The notes beneath the pieces were generated by a model that saw only the letters and a program-made list of their open reading frames with translations, was not told the DNA's origin and searched no databases. A program made the translations under genes and the position numbers. Of a stretch of DNA of 64,000 bases, positions 17,127-25,409 are shown in pieces. Source of the DNA: Pseudomonas nitroreducens (GTDB lineage: Bacteria; Pseudomonadota; Gammaproteobacteria; Pseudomonadales; Pseudomonadaceae); contig NZ_JACHLI010000001.1 of NCBI RefSeq assembly GCF_014204515.1, positions 62,001 to 126,000 of the forward strand, read 5' to 3'. The number at the start of each line of letters is the position of its first letter. The first letter of the stretch is position 1.

Positions 17127-18602
17127 TTAGAGATCGAAGCCGGATACGGCCTTGCTTGTCATGATCTCGTCGGACTTCCACTCCACCTCGTCCCAGAGAT
17201 CGGCTGGTATGGTGTCGGAGTAGAGGGAGTGAAGGGTCTGGTAATCCTCGTAGGATAGCTCTGCGAGCCCTTCCCTACCCCTCTCGCAGGAGAATACTGT
17301 AAGCGTCAGTTGGCCTAGAGACTTCGGCCTTTTCTTCATGGATAGGCCAATCTTCAGGACATCGACGGACAGCCCATTGCTTAAGAGCCCCAGATCAATG
17401 GGGGCTTGCTGATGGTAGAGGCTCACTGCGATCAGGAGATCGCTGAAACGACAGTCACTGATCGCTTCGGGCTCTTTGTCCAGGAGAACAGCTAAGGCCA
17501 GGCGCATGTGTCCCCTGGCTTCAGCTTCCGTCCGATTGTACCGAGTGGCCAGTAGAGCAAGATTCTTATCGCGACCACTGTCACTGCGAAGAAGCTCCAT
17601 GAATTTCACTGCAGCCACGTGCCTGCTCAAGGCTCGCTCACCCATCAGTGTCTCCACAGGGATCTGGGCGGCGCCTAAGGCAGTGATAAAGCTTCGATAC
17701 TCATCAAGCGAGAAGACTCTGTTCTGCTCCATTGCTCGCATGAAGCCCTTGGCGAAGATCTTCATCGCCTCCGGTGGAGCATTGCATTGGGTCAGGTCAA
17801 TTGTCCTATGACAATCCTCCATGGCTCTGGCCAAGCGCCCGGCGAAGTACTTTGCGCCGGCCACTTTCATGAAAAGTGACTCGCTCTGCAGCCGTATGAC
17901 CTCAAGCATCTCGAACATTTTCCAGCTACCTGCGGATGTCACGAACAGTGACAAGCAGACACCTAGGTCATCAAGAGACTCCTCGCTAGTTTTCTGAGGC
18001 CTCACATAGTCGCGGAGTGCCTCTGGCTGGCCTAGCATGAAGTCGAGGACGTAGGCTGAGTCTCCGACGTCCACAAGCGCTCGAACGACTATCTGGAACG
18101 CTTCCTGTGCCTCGCAGATCGAGCCACCAAGCTTGTCGAGAGGCGCTGCAATTACGATGCTATCGAGCATCTTCCGCAGGAGCCCAATATCGCAACTGGA
18201 GAGATCCTGGTTCTTTATGAACGGCTCGCATCCCTCGTCCAGGAGGAAGTGCATCAGCGGGATAACATCGCGATCCCCCCGCAGATGCGTACTGAGGCAG
18301 GCAGAGAACGTACTCTGGAAGTCTGAGGCTTTACGCCCCAACTCGATAGCGATCTTGACCGTCTCGAAGTTCATGAGCCCCGGCCATCTGGCACAGAGAC
18401 CGTCCACGTGACGCAGTGCAGTGGCCTGGATCATCGACACAAGGCGCTTGTCGCCGGCAGCCTCTATGAGGCCCTGCTGCACAATGCTGTGCAGCGCGCG
18501 GAAGCTCGCCTCGAGCCAGGCAGTGGTGGAGTCGTCTTCCACACCTAGAGGGGATTGATGCAGGGCAGCACTCAGTCTTTGACTGATCTCGTAAGCGGTC
18601 AC
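17127..18602 (-). CDS. helical hypothetical protein with conserved C-terminal tail
   Basis: A 491-residue helical protein with GTG start 18602 preceded by AGGAGGGG. Hydrophobic heptad-like segments throughout suggest a helical-repeat fold. It ends DEIMTSKAVSGFDL, matching the tail of the proteins at 5546, 21878, 30521 and 31414 at -11 (M/Q), -10 (T), -3 (L/F), -2 (D) and -1. It is the last gene of a short operon with the 56-residue gene at 18632-18802. Its stop is three bases from the stop of the convergent lipoprotein gene. Function unknown. Confidence 0.75.
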   Translation of the reverse strand: MTAYEISQRLSAALHQSPLGVEDDSTTAWLEASFRALHSIVQQGLIEAAGDKRLVSMIQATALRHVDGLCARWPGLMNFETVKIAIELGRKASDFQSTFSACLSTHLRGDRDVIPLMHFLLDEGCEPFIKNQDLSSCDIGLLRKMLDSIVIAAPLDKLGGSICEAQEAFQIVVRALVDVGDSAYVLDFMLGQPEALRDYVRPQKTSEESLDDLGVCLSLFVTSAGSWKMFEMLEVIRLQSESLFMKVAGAKYFAGRLARAMEDCHRTIDLTQCNAPPEAMKIFAKGFMRAMEQNRVFSLDEYRSFITALGAAQIPVETLMGERALSRHVAAVKFMELLRSDSGRDKNLALLATRYNRTEAEARGHMRLALAVLLDKEPEAISDCRFSDLLIAVSLYHQQAPIDLGLLSNGLSVDVLKIGLSMKKRPKSLGQLTLTVFSCERGREGLAELSYEDYQTLHSLYSDTIPADLWDEVEWKSDEIMTSKAVSGFDL

Positions 18603-18631
18603 GGCGGCCCCTCCTCTGCAGGTTCCTGGTG

Positions 18632-18802
18632 TCAGCCCTGCAGCTCGCGCAGGTAGCTCTGGTACGACTCTTCACGTAGGTTGATCGGGCGCGGACGCTT
18701 GTGCTTCCGCTCGGGCTCTGGGTACGCGGCGTATCTCACGACCTCACCGTTGAATTGGGCTTTCATGGCGTCCAGCATGTTACTCAGAGCTTCTTTTGAC
18801 AT
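18632..18802 (-). CDS. small basic protein (56 aa)
   Basis: Frame ATG 18802 to TGA 18632, beginning MSKEALSNMLDAMKAQFNGE. The second half is basic (ERKHKRPRPINLREE), which suggests nucleic-acid or acidic-protein binding. It lies 29 bases before the GTG of the 491-residue gene in the same direction. The ribosome site is weak, but the sequence AAATTGCGATGTTGATG at 18816-18832 resembles the recurrent upstream element found before other genes. Confidence 0.5.
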   Translation of the reverse strand: MSKEALSNMLDAMKAQFNGEVVRYAAYPEPERKHKRPRPINLREESYQSYLRELQG

Positions 18803-18879
18803 GGTTTTAAACTACAAATTGCGATGTTGATGATGAGGAAAGTGCGAATTTCCAGGTATTTGTTGCCCGAAATGAAAAA

Positions 18880-18905
18880 ACGGCGCCGGACTTAACCGGC
18901 GCCGT
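18880..18905 (-). terminator. rho-independent terminator overlapping a stop codon
   Basis: ACGGCGCCGG and CCGGCGCCGT form a perfect 10-base-pair stem. On the minus strand it is followed by TTTTTTCATT. The loop holds the TAA stop of the 55-residue gene at 18892-19059, whose last codons form one arm. Confidence 0.85.
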
Positions 18906-19059
18906 TTTCGGATGCAGCGCTTACAGCTTCTTCTTTGAAGAAGTTGTCGATCATTTCGCAGGATTTATCGATGTTTTCGGAGAAGGATTCCAGACTTTTG
19001 AGGTCTTCATTCTCCAGCTCACCCTGGGCGGGAATCGATTCTTTGCTGTCAGATTTCAA
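18892..19059 (-). CDS. small acidic protein (55 aa), TTG start
   Basis: Frame TTG 19059 to TAA 18892, beginning (M)KSDSKESIPAQGELENEDLK. The TTG is preceded by AGGAGG at a spacing of six bases, and this AGGAGG lies inside the final codons of the upstream gene, which it overlaps by 11 bases. The protein is strongly acidic, with a helical C-terminal half containing one Cys (NIDKSCEMIDNFFKEE). It ends within a perfect terminator stem. Overlap and ribosome site point to translational coupling; function unknown. Confidence 0.55.
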   Translation of the reverse strand: MKSDSKESIPAQGELENEDLKSLESFSENIDKSCEMIDNFFKEEAVSAASENGAG

Positions 19060-19882
19060 GCGCTACCTCCTGGTTATGCGTCTTGGGCCGGGCAATTCTA
19101 CCAGAAAAGAGTTCATCATTGGCATGCGCTTTCATGAGCTCTTTAGCGAGAACACGAAGGCGCCGGCCAATACCTTCTGAGAGATCAGACTGAATTCCGT
19201 TGCTGGCCATGTAATCGTCGAGCTTCTCCAGCTTTGGCTGCAACTTGCGCATGGCAGTTACATACAGACGTTGGAAGCAGACTGTAGCACTTTTGCAGGA
19301 GAAGCCAGCGCGAAGGGCCCACGATACGCCCAGGCGTGCCTGAGTATGCGCGCCGAGGAGCGATGTCTTGAGGTTCTTGGACGCCACCTTCACGGCTTGC
19401 GCGGTCTTGGGGCCTGGCTCGCTCCGGTGCTGACGCAGAGCCACCAGCAGCTTCCCGGTGCGCACCGTGATCTCGCAGCCAAGGAGCGCCAGCTTCTTTG
19501 TCGCCATGCGCATACGCTCCTTACGGAACTGCTCAATATGCTCCATAAGGATAGGGCTGTAGTTGAATTGCCTGTCCGCCACTTCATTAACCGCCCGATT
19601 GCTCATCAAGCCAGCCTCATGCGCTTTTGCCGCCTTAATGACGGTGGCGAGCGTTTTCTGTTCTGGCGGGAGTACCACAATTTCGCTCAAAAGCTCGAGG
19701 CTGATGCGCCCGGTGCGCTCCCAGATCTCGTCGATCTTGAGACCGCAGATGTACTCGAGCGAGAAGACCAGCTCCTCATTGCTCAGGGAACCCGGCTTGA
19801 GGCTGAAGATGTTGTGGATCTGCCGGCTGGTCATCGCGACGAACTTGAGCAGTTCGTCCTGGTAATTGGCGTGTGTGGTCAT
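19049..19882 (-). CDS. helical hypothetical protein ending VALEI
   Basis: About 277 residues, ATG 19882 with GAGAGGGG just upstream. Helical and basic in the centre (KERMRMATKKLALLG, KTAQAVKVASKNLKTSLLG). No known domain. It ends HNQEVALEI, another hydrophobic-E-hydrophobic tail. Its ribosome site lies in the 3' arm of a 10-base-pair stem (19888-19930) that could shut off translation. It follows RNase HI on the same strand. Confidence 0.7.
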   Translation of the reverse strand: MTTHANYQDELLKFVAMTSRQIHNIFSLKPGSLSNEELVFSLEYICGLKIDEIWERTGRISLELLSEIVVLPPEQKTLATVIKAAKAHEAGLMSNRAVNEVADRQFNYSPILMEHIEQFRKERMRMATKKLALLGCEITVRTGKLLVALRQHRSEPGPKTAQAVKVASKNLKTSLLGAHTQARLGVSWALRAGFSCKSATVCFQRLYVTAMRKLQPKLEKLDDYMASNGIQSDLSEGIGRRLRVLAKELMKAHANDELFSGRIARPKTHNQEVALEI

Positions 19883-19887
19883 GACTA

Positions 19888-19930
19888 CCCCTCTCTGCTT
19901 CGATTCTGGCATAGCCGAAACAGAGAGGGG
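19888..19930 (-). promoter_or_regulatory. hairpin sequestering a ribosome site
   Basis: On the minus strand CCCCTCTCTG (19930-19921) can pair perfectly with CAGAGAGGGG (19897-19888) across a 23-base loop. The 3' arm contains the GAGAGGGG ribosome site of the gene starting at 19882. It may limit translation of that gene or separate it from rnhA. Confidence 0.55.
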
Positions 19931-19938
19931 AACAGGCG

Positions 19939-20385
19939 TTATCGGCCGGAGAGGCCCGCTACACCCAGGTTGGCCAGCTTGTCTGCACGCTCATTACCTG
20001 GATCGCCGTTGTGACCGCGTACCCACACCCACTCCACCTTGTGGAAGGTGCAGAGGGCGTCCAGCTGCTTCCACAGTTCAACGTTCTTCACCGGGCCACC
20101 GGATGCCAGGCGCCACCCTTTGGCCTTCCAACCCTTCAGCCACTGATTGAGGCCATCGAGCACATACTTCGAGTCCGTGTGCACAACGACAACGCTAGCC
20201 GTGGCCAGGGACTTGAGGGCCTCAATTACAGCAGTCATCTCCATCTTGTTGTTCGTGGTGTCCTTGTCACCACCATAGGCCTCGGTGTCGCCGGCAGAGC
20301 CCTTGATCAGGTAACCCCAGCCACCAGGGCCTGGATTGCCCTTACAGGCGCCGTCGGTATAGATCACTACCTTACCGTCACTCAT
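19939..20385 (-). CDS. rnhA: ribonuclease HI
   Basis: A 148-residue RNase HI of usual length. Catalytic residues are all visible: Asp11 (YTDGACKGNPGPGG), Glu49 (NNKMEMTA), Asp71 (HTDSKYV) and Asp135 (NERADKLA), with His125 in RGHNGDPGN. It cleaves RNA in RNA-DNA hybrids, relevant to plasmid replication primers and R-loops. ATG 20385 has GGAG upstream; the longer frame is a run-through. It overlaps the end of the upstream gene by eight bases, so it belongs to the operon 21341-19939. Confidence 0.95.
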   Translation of the reverse strand: MSDGKVVIYTDGACKGNPGPGGWGYLIKGSAGDTEAYGGDKDTTNNKMEMTAVIEALKSLATASVVVVHTDSKYVLDGLNQWLKGWKAKGWRLASGGPVKNVELWKQLDALCTFHKVEWVWVRGHNGDPGNERADKLANLGVAGLSGR

Positions 20386-20887
20386 GTTCTTCTCCGCGTT
20401 TCTTGATCGCAGCACGGGCCTCATCGGCGGCCTTCGAGAGTGTCTCTCGGGTAGCCGAGCTCAGACCAGTGACCACAAAGTCATTCAGAACCAGGCCATT
20501 CTTGCCAATGTCAGCCCAGCCGACGTTCGCGCGCTTGCAGATGTCGATGCACTGGTCACGCACGTGTCGGCTGAAGTGCACGATGCTGCCATCAGTGGTG
20601 TGCACGACCTTGATGTGCTGGTCGATACCCTCTTCCACCGCCAGGTCGACAACGATGCGCTTCTGAGCCTGGCTCAGGACGCCGCCGCTTGCGTCATCCA
20701 TCGGGATGAAGAACAGCGGGTAGGACGCCCTGATGGTGGTCAGGGTGTTGAACTCCTGGAGCGACTCCAGGAAGGTGCGGCGACGCTCCTTGGCTTCGCC
20801 GGCCGAGGTAACCAGGTGTACTTCGCCTTCAGCGAAGCGGACGAATGCCTGCAGAATTTCCAGGCTGGGGCCGTTTACGGTATCCAT
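20378..20887 (-). CDS. hypothetical protein
   Basis: About 169 residues beginning MDTVNGPSLEILQAFVRFAE. The centre has alternating strands and helices (TTIRASYPLFFIPMDDASGG, QKRIVVDLAVEEG, KVVHTTDGSIVHFSRHVR), suggesting a compact alpha/beta fold. The C-terminus is a charged helix (DEARAAIKKRGEEHE). Family not recognised. It lies between an exonuclease-fold protein and RNase HI with tiny gaps or overlaps, so it belongs to a nucleic-acid-related operon. Confidence 0.7.
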   Translation of the reverse strand: MDTVNGPSLEILQAFVRFAEGEVHLVTSAGEAKERRRTFLESLQEFNTLTTIRASYPLFFIPMDDASGGVLSQAQKRIVVDLAVEEGIDQHIKVVHTTDGSIVHFSRHVRDQCIDICKRANVGWADIGKNGLVLNDFVVTGLSSATRETLSKAADEARAAIKKRGEEHE

Positions 20888-20891
20888 TTCT

Positions 20892-21341
20892 CTATTCAAC
20901 CTCTTCGTTGAAGGCCTTCGCCAGTCGGTAAGCGTCCTGAAGCGCATCGTCACTCCAGGGAACCGGGTTGATCGGGTCGCCCTGCTCTGCAGAGTCAGTA
21001 CCGATCACCAGGTTGAAAGACATCCTGACGCCGACGTCATCGAACAGACGGCAGATCAGTTTCGCATCGATGGCGTTGTGCACCATCACGTCACCCGCAG
21101 CGAACAGTGCGTTCATCTGCCGGCACACCAAGTAGGCATCGGTGCCTTCTGCCACCAGGGTCACCCTGGCCTTTTTGTGCAGAAGCTCTGCCTGATCATC
21201 CCAGCCCGTCCAGTCTTCCAAAGGGCAGACCAGACGGCTCCACTTGAATCCGCCTGCCGCAACAACGCCCAGGGCGACCGGGGTCGCATCATCCTGGAAG
21301 GTGCTGGCATGGACAAAGCAGACATAGGGGGCTTCACACAT
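20892..21341 (-). CDS. DEDD exonuclease-like protein, probably inactive
   Basis: A 149-residue protein with AGGAAAGGAT before the ATG. The order of segments (WTGWDDQAELLHKKARVTL, VCRQMNALFAAGDVMVHNAIDAKLICRLFDDVGV) resembles bacterial DnaQ/RNase T-type proteins of the WDexAExiHGisrexL pattern. However, the first motif, normally D-x-E, reads FVHASTF here, so the metal-binding pair is missing. I therefore suggest a non-catalytic or altered DEDD fold. It heads an operon with a short unknown protein and RNase HI. Confidence 0.5.
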   Translation of the reverse strand: MCEAPYVCFVHASTFQDDATPVALGVVAAGGFKWSRLVCPLEDWTGWDDQAELLHKKARVTLVAEGTDAYLVCRQMNALFAAGDVMVHNAIDAKLICRLFDDVGVRMSFNLVIGTDSAEQGDPINPVPWSDDALQDAYRLAKAFNEEVE

Positions 21342-21393
21342 ATCCTTTCCTCGAGAGCCCGTTCCTAATGAAGATGGTTCAGCAATTGAGATT

Positions 21394-21807
21394 TCAAAGC
21401 GCCAGCTGCGATTTTTTCATATCTGCAGTCGAACAGATAGCTTCAGGCACGTCCAAATGGTAAATCCAGTGGGCTCCGTGCCGGCATCTGGTCAGTTCCC
21501 AGCCGAAGGCCACACCCTCAGGAATATCGTCGAGTCGATACACCGAGTAGCCATGCCGGCGCAGATCAGGCGTAAACACCGGAAGCTCACCGATGAAGAC
21601 AAATCCGCTGGGATGGGTGGTCTTTAGTAGCTTGGCCAACTCCTCCCACTTAAGACCCAGGGTCGAAGTCACAAGACACAACAGATCCTTCTCCTCGACG
21701 AGGCTCTTCAGATCGGAAGCTCTACTGCAGCGGAGGCGGCCATCTTCAAATACGCGGGTACAGGCGAACACGATGAACGCCATGAGGATGATGGAGAGGA
21801 TGTACAT
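21394..21807 (-). CDS. membrane-anchored hypothetical protein ending SQLAL
   Basis: A 137-residue protein with an N-terminal hydrophobic segment (MYILSIILMAFIVFACTRVF) that is either a membrane anchor or an uncleaved signal. The rest is a mixed fold with the dipeptide pattern HYSVYRLDDIPEGVAFG. It ends KKSQLAL. The ribosome site is poor. It lies in the gap between the 21878-23425 gene and the rnhA operon, in the same direction. No family recognised. Confidence 0.55.
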   Translation of the reverse strand: MYILSIILMAFIVFACTRVFEDGRLRCSRASDLKSLVEEKDLLCLVTSTLGLKWEELAKLLKTTHPSGFVFIGELPVFTPDLRRHGYSVYRLDDIPEGVAFGWELTRCRHGAHWIYHLDVPEAICSTADMKKSQLAL

Positions 21808-21877
21808 GAGGCACCGATGGTTGTAGCCCGAAGTCTAGAGACGCGGGAGCACCTGCGTCAATTTCCAGGTAAAGGAG

Positions 21878-23425
21878 CTACATATCGAAGACCTGTGTCA
21901 TCCTATTCGTCATGAGAGAGTCGTCTCGGAACGGGATTGAATCGAGATACTCATTGTCAATGGCGTTACCTGCAGCATCCCGGAGGGCCTGCAGCTCAGA
22001 AGCATCCAACCAGGCCATGCTTCTCTTCGTCTTCGGCGCCCTGAGGAATGGAACGATCTGGTTTTCGGCAATCCACCCTGCAGATGCCGCATGGCCTCCG
22101 AAGCCGCGAATCAGAGCTTTAAGCAGGTGCCGGGGGATGCCTCGCTCTGTAATTCCCACCTTCGGAAGAAGGTTTTCACCTTCCGAAATGGCCGCTCCAA
22201 CGGCGACTAGCTCGTAGTCGCGCGTGGCGTACCTCGAATCACGGTGCTCACTCAGTTTCATGAGATACAGAGCGTTGGTGGGCAACATCTCTGACAGCTC
22301 CAGTACATCGGCGCCAGGCCGCCTGGCTAGCGCCAGGAACTCATCGACCCCTTTGAGACCATTCTTGAGATCACCCTTGATGACTGCATAGTGATCAGGA
22401 AGGTTCTTTCTAGTTACGCACGAAAGTAGCCTTTCGAAGGTCTCGTAAGGGCCATCGAAATGCTCCCACAGAGCGCTCCGAATTCGTTGCCCCACGATGA
22501 CCTGCATAGTCTCGTATTTGAAATCAACAGAAGCAATAAGGTCTTCAATGTCTGTGTACCTATTAATAAGAGCACAGAATTCATCCGACCCAACCAGCTC
22601 TCCATAGAGAGCTGGGGCAGCACTCTTGACTCCGAACGCAATGTTTCTGGAAAACTCGTGGGAAAGTATCAATATTACGGCCTGGGCTGACATGGACTCA
22701 TCACAGTCTTTCTCTACGAGCCGACGCGAAGGTCTTGCCTGCCTCGAAAGTTCTACCAAGAATCTGGCATTTGTCTGAATGAACTCAATTGCAGCGACTG
22801 TTCCTTCCTTTCCACCTACGAATGACATGTCGACCAAGACATGCGTCATTTGGGTCAGAAGAAGCCGTGGATCAAAACGATAGTGGTTTTCAAGCAGGCT
22901 ATTCAGTAGCCTACTTAGCAGAGCCGTAACTTTAACTGTCTGTTCGTCAGAATGCGTTGGCGGAAGAAGCTGAGGTTCACGTCTATGCAGTGGATCACTC
23001 GGAACCCCTAGAATTCCGCCTAGTTCAATTCGCATCTCAGCATAGAGTCTGGTCACGTCCGGCTGCTTTACAGATTCCATCTCACGGATGATGGTCAGGT
23101 AGACATAGCCATCGTTTGGCCCCGTCTGCCCTCCTATCGCAATAGGATCAGGGATGACGCTAATCGCTTGAGCGAGAACATCGTGCCTGAACAGATAACC
23201 GAAGCCGTCGATCAGAGACCGGCGAACAGCCGCGCCCGCCTCGGCGTAAACGATCTGATTGCTTTGCACCGACAGGTCAGCAGAAGCATGCCAGGAGTGG
23301 ATGATCTTCACCGCCTGGATCATTTGAAGGATGGTTTGATCTGAATCCCTGCGGGAGAGGTAATCCAAGGCCTCATTGAGGTCGGTTACGGCTTTCCAGA
23401 CCTCAAACTGACTGACTGCACTCAT
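21878..23425 (-). CDS. helical hypothetical protein with conserved C-terminal tail
   Basis: A 515-residue helical protein. Its ATG overlaps the stop of the upstream gene (ATGA), so translation is coupled. The middle (about 22400-22900) is AT-richer than the ends. It ends LMTNRMTQVFDM, matching the shared tail at -11, -10 (T), -7 (M), -3 (F), -2 (D) and -1. A stray iteron copy lies inside the gene at 22228-22244. No domain recognised. Confidence 0.75.
   Translation of the reverse strand: MSAVSQFEVWKAVTDLNEALDYLSRRDSDQTILQMIQAVKIIHSWHASADLSVQSNQIVYAEAGAAVRRSLIDGFGYLFRHDVLAQAISVIPDPIAIGGQTGPNDGYVYLTIIREMESVKQPDVTRLYAEMRIELGGILGVPSDPLHRREPQLLPPTHSDEQTVKVTALLSRLLNSLLENHYRFDPRLLLTQMTHVLVDMSFVGGKEGTVAAIEFIQTNARFLVELSRQARPSRRLVEKDCDESMSAQAVILILSHEFSRNIAFGVKSAAPALYGELVGSDEFCALINRYTDIEDLIASVDFKYETMQVIVGQRIRSALWEHFDGPYETFERLLSCVTRKNLPDHYAVIKGDLKNGLKGVDEFLALARRPGADVLELSEMLPTNALYLMKLSEHRDSRYATRDYELVAVGAAISEGENLLPKVGITERGIPRHLLKALIRGFGGHAASAGWIAENQIVPFLRAPKTKRSMAWLDASELQALRDAAGNAIDNEYLDSIPFRDDSLMTNRMTQVFDM
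22228..22244 (-). repeat. dispersed iteron copy inside a gene
   Basis: CGTACCTCGAATCACGG is the reverse complement of the origin iteron CCGTGATYNNAGGTACA with one change. It lies within the 515-residue gene, about 21 kb from the origin. Confidence 0.6.
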
Positions 23426-24582
23426 CGAACCTCATACTCCTTCGCCCGTATAGGGGCATTATCCCCTGTGAGCGAAGGTGGATTCACCACGTAAGAATCG
23501 ACATGAACCAGCACAGCCTCTTTGGCCTGACCCGTTCCGCGCCAGCGCACTCCGAAGTACGCGCTGCGATAATGGAAGCCTTGTTTGCCCTTTGTCCCGG
23601 CCGTTTCAGGCCTCTTCTCCATGGGCACGTAGATCTCTGGCCCCAGGATGATCCGGTCGTAGGTGCGTGCCAGGCGCTGCTCTAGCTTTCGCTTTTTCTT
23701 ATCAGCGACACCCTCGATCTTCTTCGCCAGCTCCGTCGCCTCATTGAAGGGGCGGAACAGCTTGGTCTCCTTCCTGCCGACGTAGATGTAGAAAAGGACT
23801 TTGGCTACAAAATTGAGGGCCTCGGTGAGCCCTTTGACGAACTGACCACGCTCCTCGAAAGGCTTGGCATTGCTGATGGCGCTCACGGCTCGATCCACCA
23901 AGGCCAAGACCGATTCTTCTTCGTCCTGGATGTAGAAATCGATGTAGTGGCAGGTGTCCAGGCGTGGAGACGGATGACGCCCCACTGGGCTCTCCGTGAA
24001 GGTAATGCGCATTTCGCGGACAGGCTGAGACGGATCGATCTCGAAATTGTCGATCACGTTCCTTGGTAGCGCGCGGCCACTCGTGTGCCGGGTCTCTTGG
24101 ATGTAGCACCCCTCACAGATGAAATACCCAGTTCCGAAGTCCATTTTATGATCGGACTTGGCGCGGTTTTCAGGCTTGTCAAACTCCAGATAACAACTCG
24201 CCATTGGGGGCCTAAGGAATTTGACCGGGATGTTTTTCTTAATTTTTGTTTCGGCTAACTGGAGCGATATATTTTCGTTGAGTGTATAGGTAGACCCCTT
24301 ACACACATCGTGGCGAATCATGCAGTACTGTGCCTTCAGAACACCACTGTAGGACTGCACATAACTCTGTCCAATATAATTGGCCAAGTACTCCAGAACG
24401 CCAACCCAGGAATCGTTGTACAGCTGAATTCGGCGAGCCATGATTTCCATGCCGCCGTGCAAGTACATTCTGCGAAGCTCCAGGAACTCAGGAATTCTTG
24501 CTCGAACTGGCAGACTCAATGCAAGGACATCACCACCCATCGCATCAAGTGTTTTTGCAAGTTGTTGTTCTGGAGTAAGCAT
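23422..24582 (-). CDS. hypothetical mobile-element protein with HxR...R-W C-terminal module
   Basis: A 386-residue protein. The C-terminal 80 residues read KGKQGFHYRSAYFGVRWRGTG...VLVHVDSYVVNPPSL, a pattern (H-x-R...W-R...G...V-x-V..Y) seen at the end of a broad group of mobile-element proteins that includes AcrVA2-type anti-CRISPR relatives. The match is by eye and weak, and no anti-CRISPR function is claimed. A Lys-rich helix (KKIEGVADKKKRKLEQRLARTYDR) precedes it. Two Cys-x-x-Cys-like pairs are absent. It starts an operon with the 515-residue gene. The start is MLTPEQQLAKTL; it is divergent from the HD-phosphohydrolase gene. Confidence 0.65.
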   Translation of the reverse strand: MLTPEQQLAKTLDAMGGDVLALSLPVRARIPEFLELRRMYLHGGMEIMARRIQLYNDSWVGVLEYLANYIGQSYVQSYSGVLKAQYCMIRHDVCKGSTYTLNENISLQLAETKIKKNIPVKFLRPPMASCYLEFDKPENRAKSDHKMDFGTGYFICEGCYIQETRHTSGRALPRNVIDNFEIDPSQPVREMRITFTESPVGRHPSPRLDTCHYIDFYIQDEEESVLALVDRAVSAISNAKPFEERGQFVKGLTEALNFVAKVLFYIYVGRKETKLFRPFNEATELAKKIEGVADKKKRKLEQRLARTYDRIILGPEIYVPMEKRPETAGTKGKQGFHYRSAYFGVRWRGTGQAKEAVLVHVDSYVVNPPSLTGDNAPIRAKEYEVR

Positions 24583-24622
24583 TTCCGATCCTTCTACTCT
24601 GTTTCAGCCTTGCTAGCGTGGA

Positions 24623-24650
24623 TTGACAGTACACCGCTCGTTGTTATGAT
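24623..24650 (+). promoter_or_regulatory. sigma70-type promoter for the HD/HAD genes
   Basis: TTGACA (24623-24628), a 16-base spacer and TATGAT (24645-24650), 25 bases before the start codon at 24675. Confidence 0.75.
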
Positions 24651-24674
24651 CTTCAAAAAACCGATGAGGTGTAC

Positions 24675-25409
24675 ATGGTTCTGCAAGTCTCTGACTTCTC
24701 GCTAGCTAACGTCGCCCATACTGCTGATACCAAGCGCTGGCACAAGGCTCGCAGCCACAGGCTGCAGATGTTAGCCGAACACGCCTACAGAGTAACGATC
24801 TTTTGCCAGTACCTGGCTGAAATCATTGACCCGATGATGGACGCTGAGACTGAGCTTAAGCTCCTGCACAAGGCGTTATGGCACGACACGGCCGAGACGA
24901 TCACCGGGGATCTTCCGACCCCGATCAAACGTCTGCTCGCCGCGTTCTTCCCGAAGGATCAGAACCCCATCGATGATCTGGAGCTCAGCGTCTGTGCCCC
25001 CTACCGCCGGGCCCACGAAGCTGCGGAGGGAAGCTACCTTGAAGTCATCCTCAAGCTGGCCGACATCATGGATGCCCACCACTTCATTCGGTATGAAGGG
25101 CGCGGGAGGTCTGCCAAGGACATCGCCAAAGAGCGCAAGAACGCGTTCGGGCAATATGTCGACAAAGGCAAGGCCCTGTGGCCGCAATACAACTGGGATG
25201 GTGCCCACGAGATTCATAGGCGTCTGTTTACAGACGAACTCGTCGAACTCGATTTCAATGAGATGGCCATCGGTAACTCTACCGACCACCGCCTCTTTGT
25301 CCCTATTCAGCAGAAGAAGAACCCCACATGCGGAGAAGGCTCCTGGTTCTCGACCTGGACGAGACACTCGTTCATTGCGAGGAGCATCCGTTCCCTTATG
25401 GGGCGGTGA
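24675..25409 (+). CDS. HD-domain phosphohydrolase, YfbR-like
   Basis: About 244 residues from ATG 24675 (GAGG five bases upstream). HD residues are visible: His36 in LAEHAYRV, His70-Asp71 in LWHDTAETITGD, and a later Asp in LKLADIMDAHHF. The spacing and the GDLPTPIKR stretch match the YfbR 5'-deoxynucleotidase group, which removes phosphate from deoxynucleoside monophosphates. A role in dNTP pool control fits the plasmid's own dUTPase and thymidylate kinase. The last 27 codons overlap the start of the next gene by 82 bases, unusually long for this window; the C-terminal tail after FVPIQQKK may be non-essential. Confidence 0.8.
   Translation: MVLQVSDFSLANVAHTADTKRWHKARSHRLQMLAEHAYRVTIFCQYLAEIIDPMMDAETELKLLHKALWHDTAETITGDLPTPIKRLLAAFFPKDQNPIDDLELSVCAPYRRAHEAAEGSYLEVILKLADIMDAHHFIRYEGRGRSAKDIAKERKNAFGQYVDKGKALWPQYNWDGAHEIHRRLFTDELVELDFNEMAIGNSTDHRLFVPIQQKKNPTCGEGSWFSTWTRHSFIARSIRSLMGR

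Noticed and set aside
23422..24582. Calling this an anti-CRISPR (AcrVA2-like)
   Set aside because: The resemblance is limited to a loose C-terminal pattern found in many mobile-element proteins; without a search the claim is not supported.
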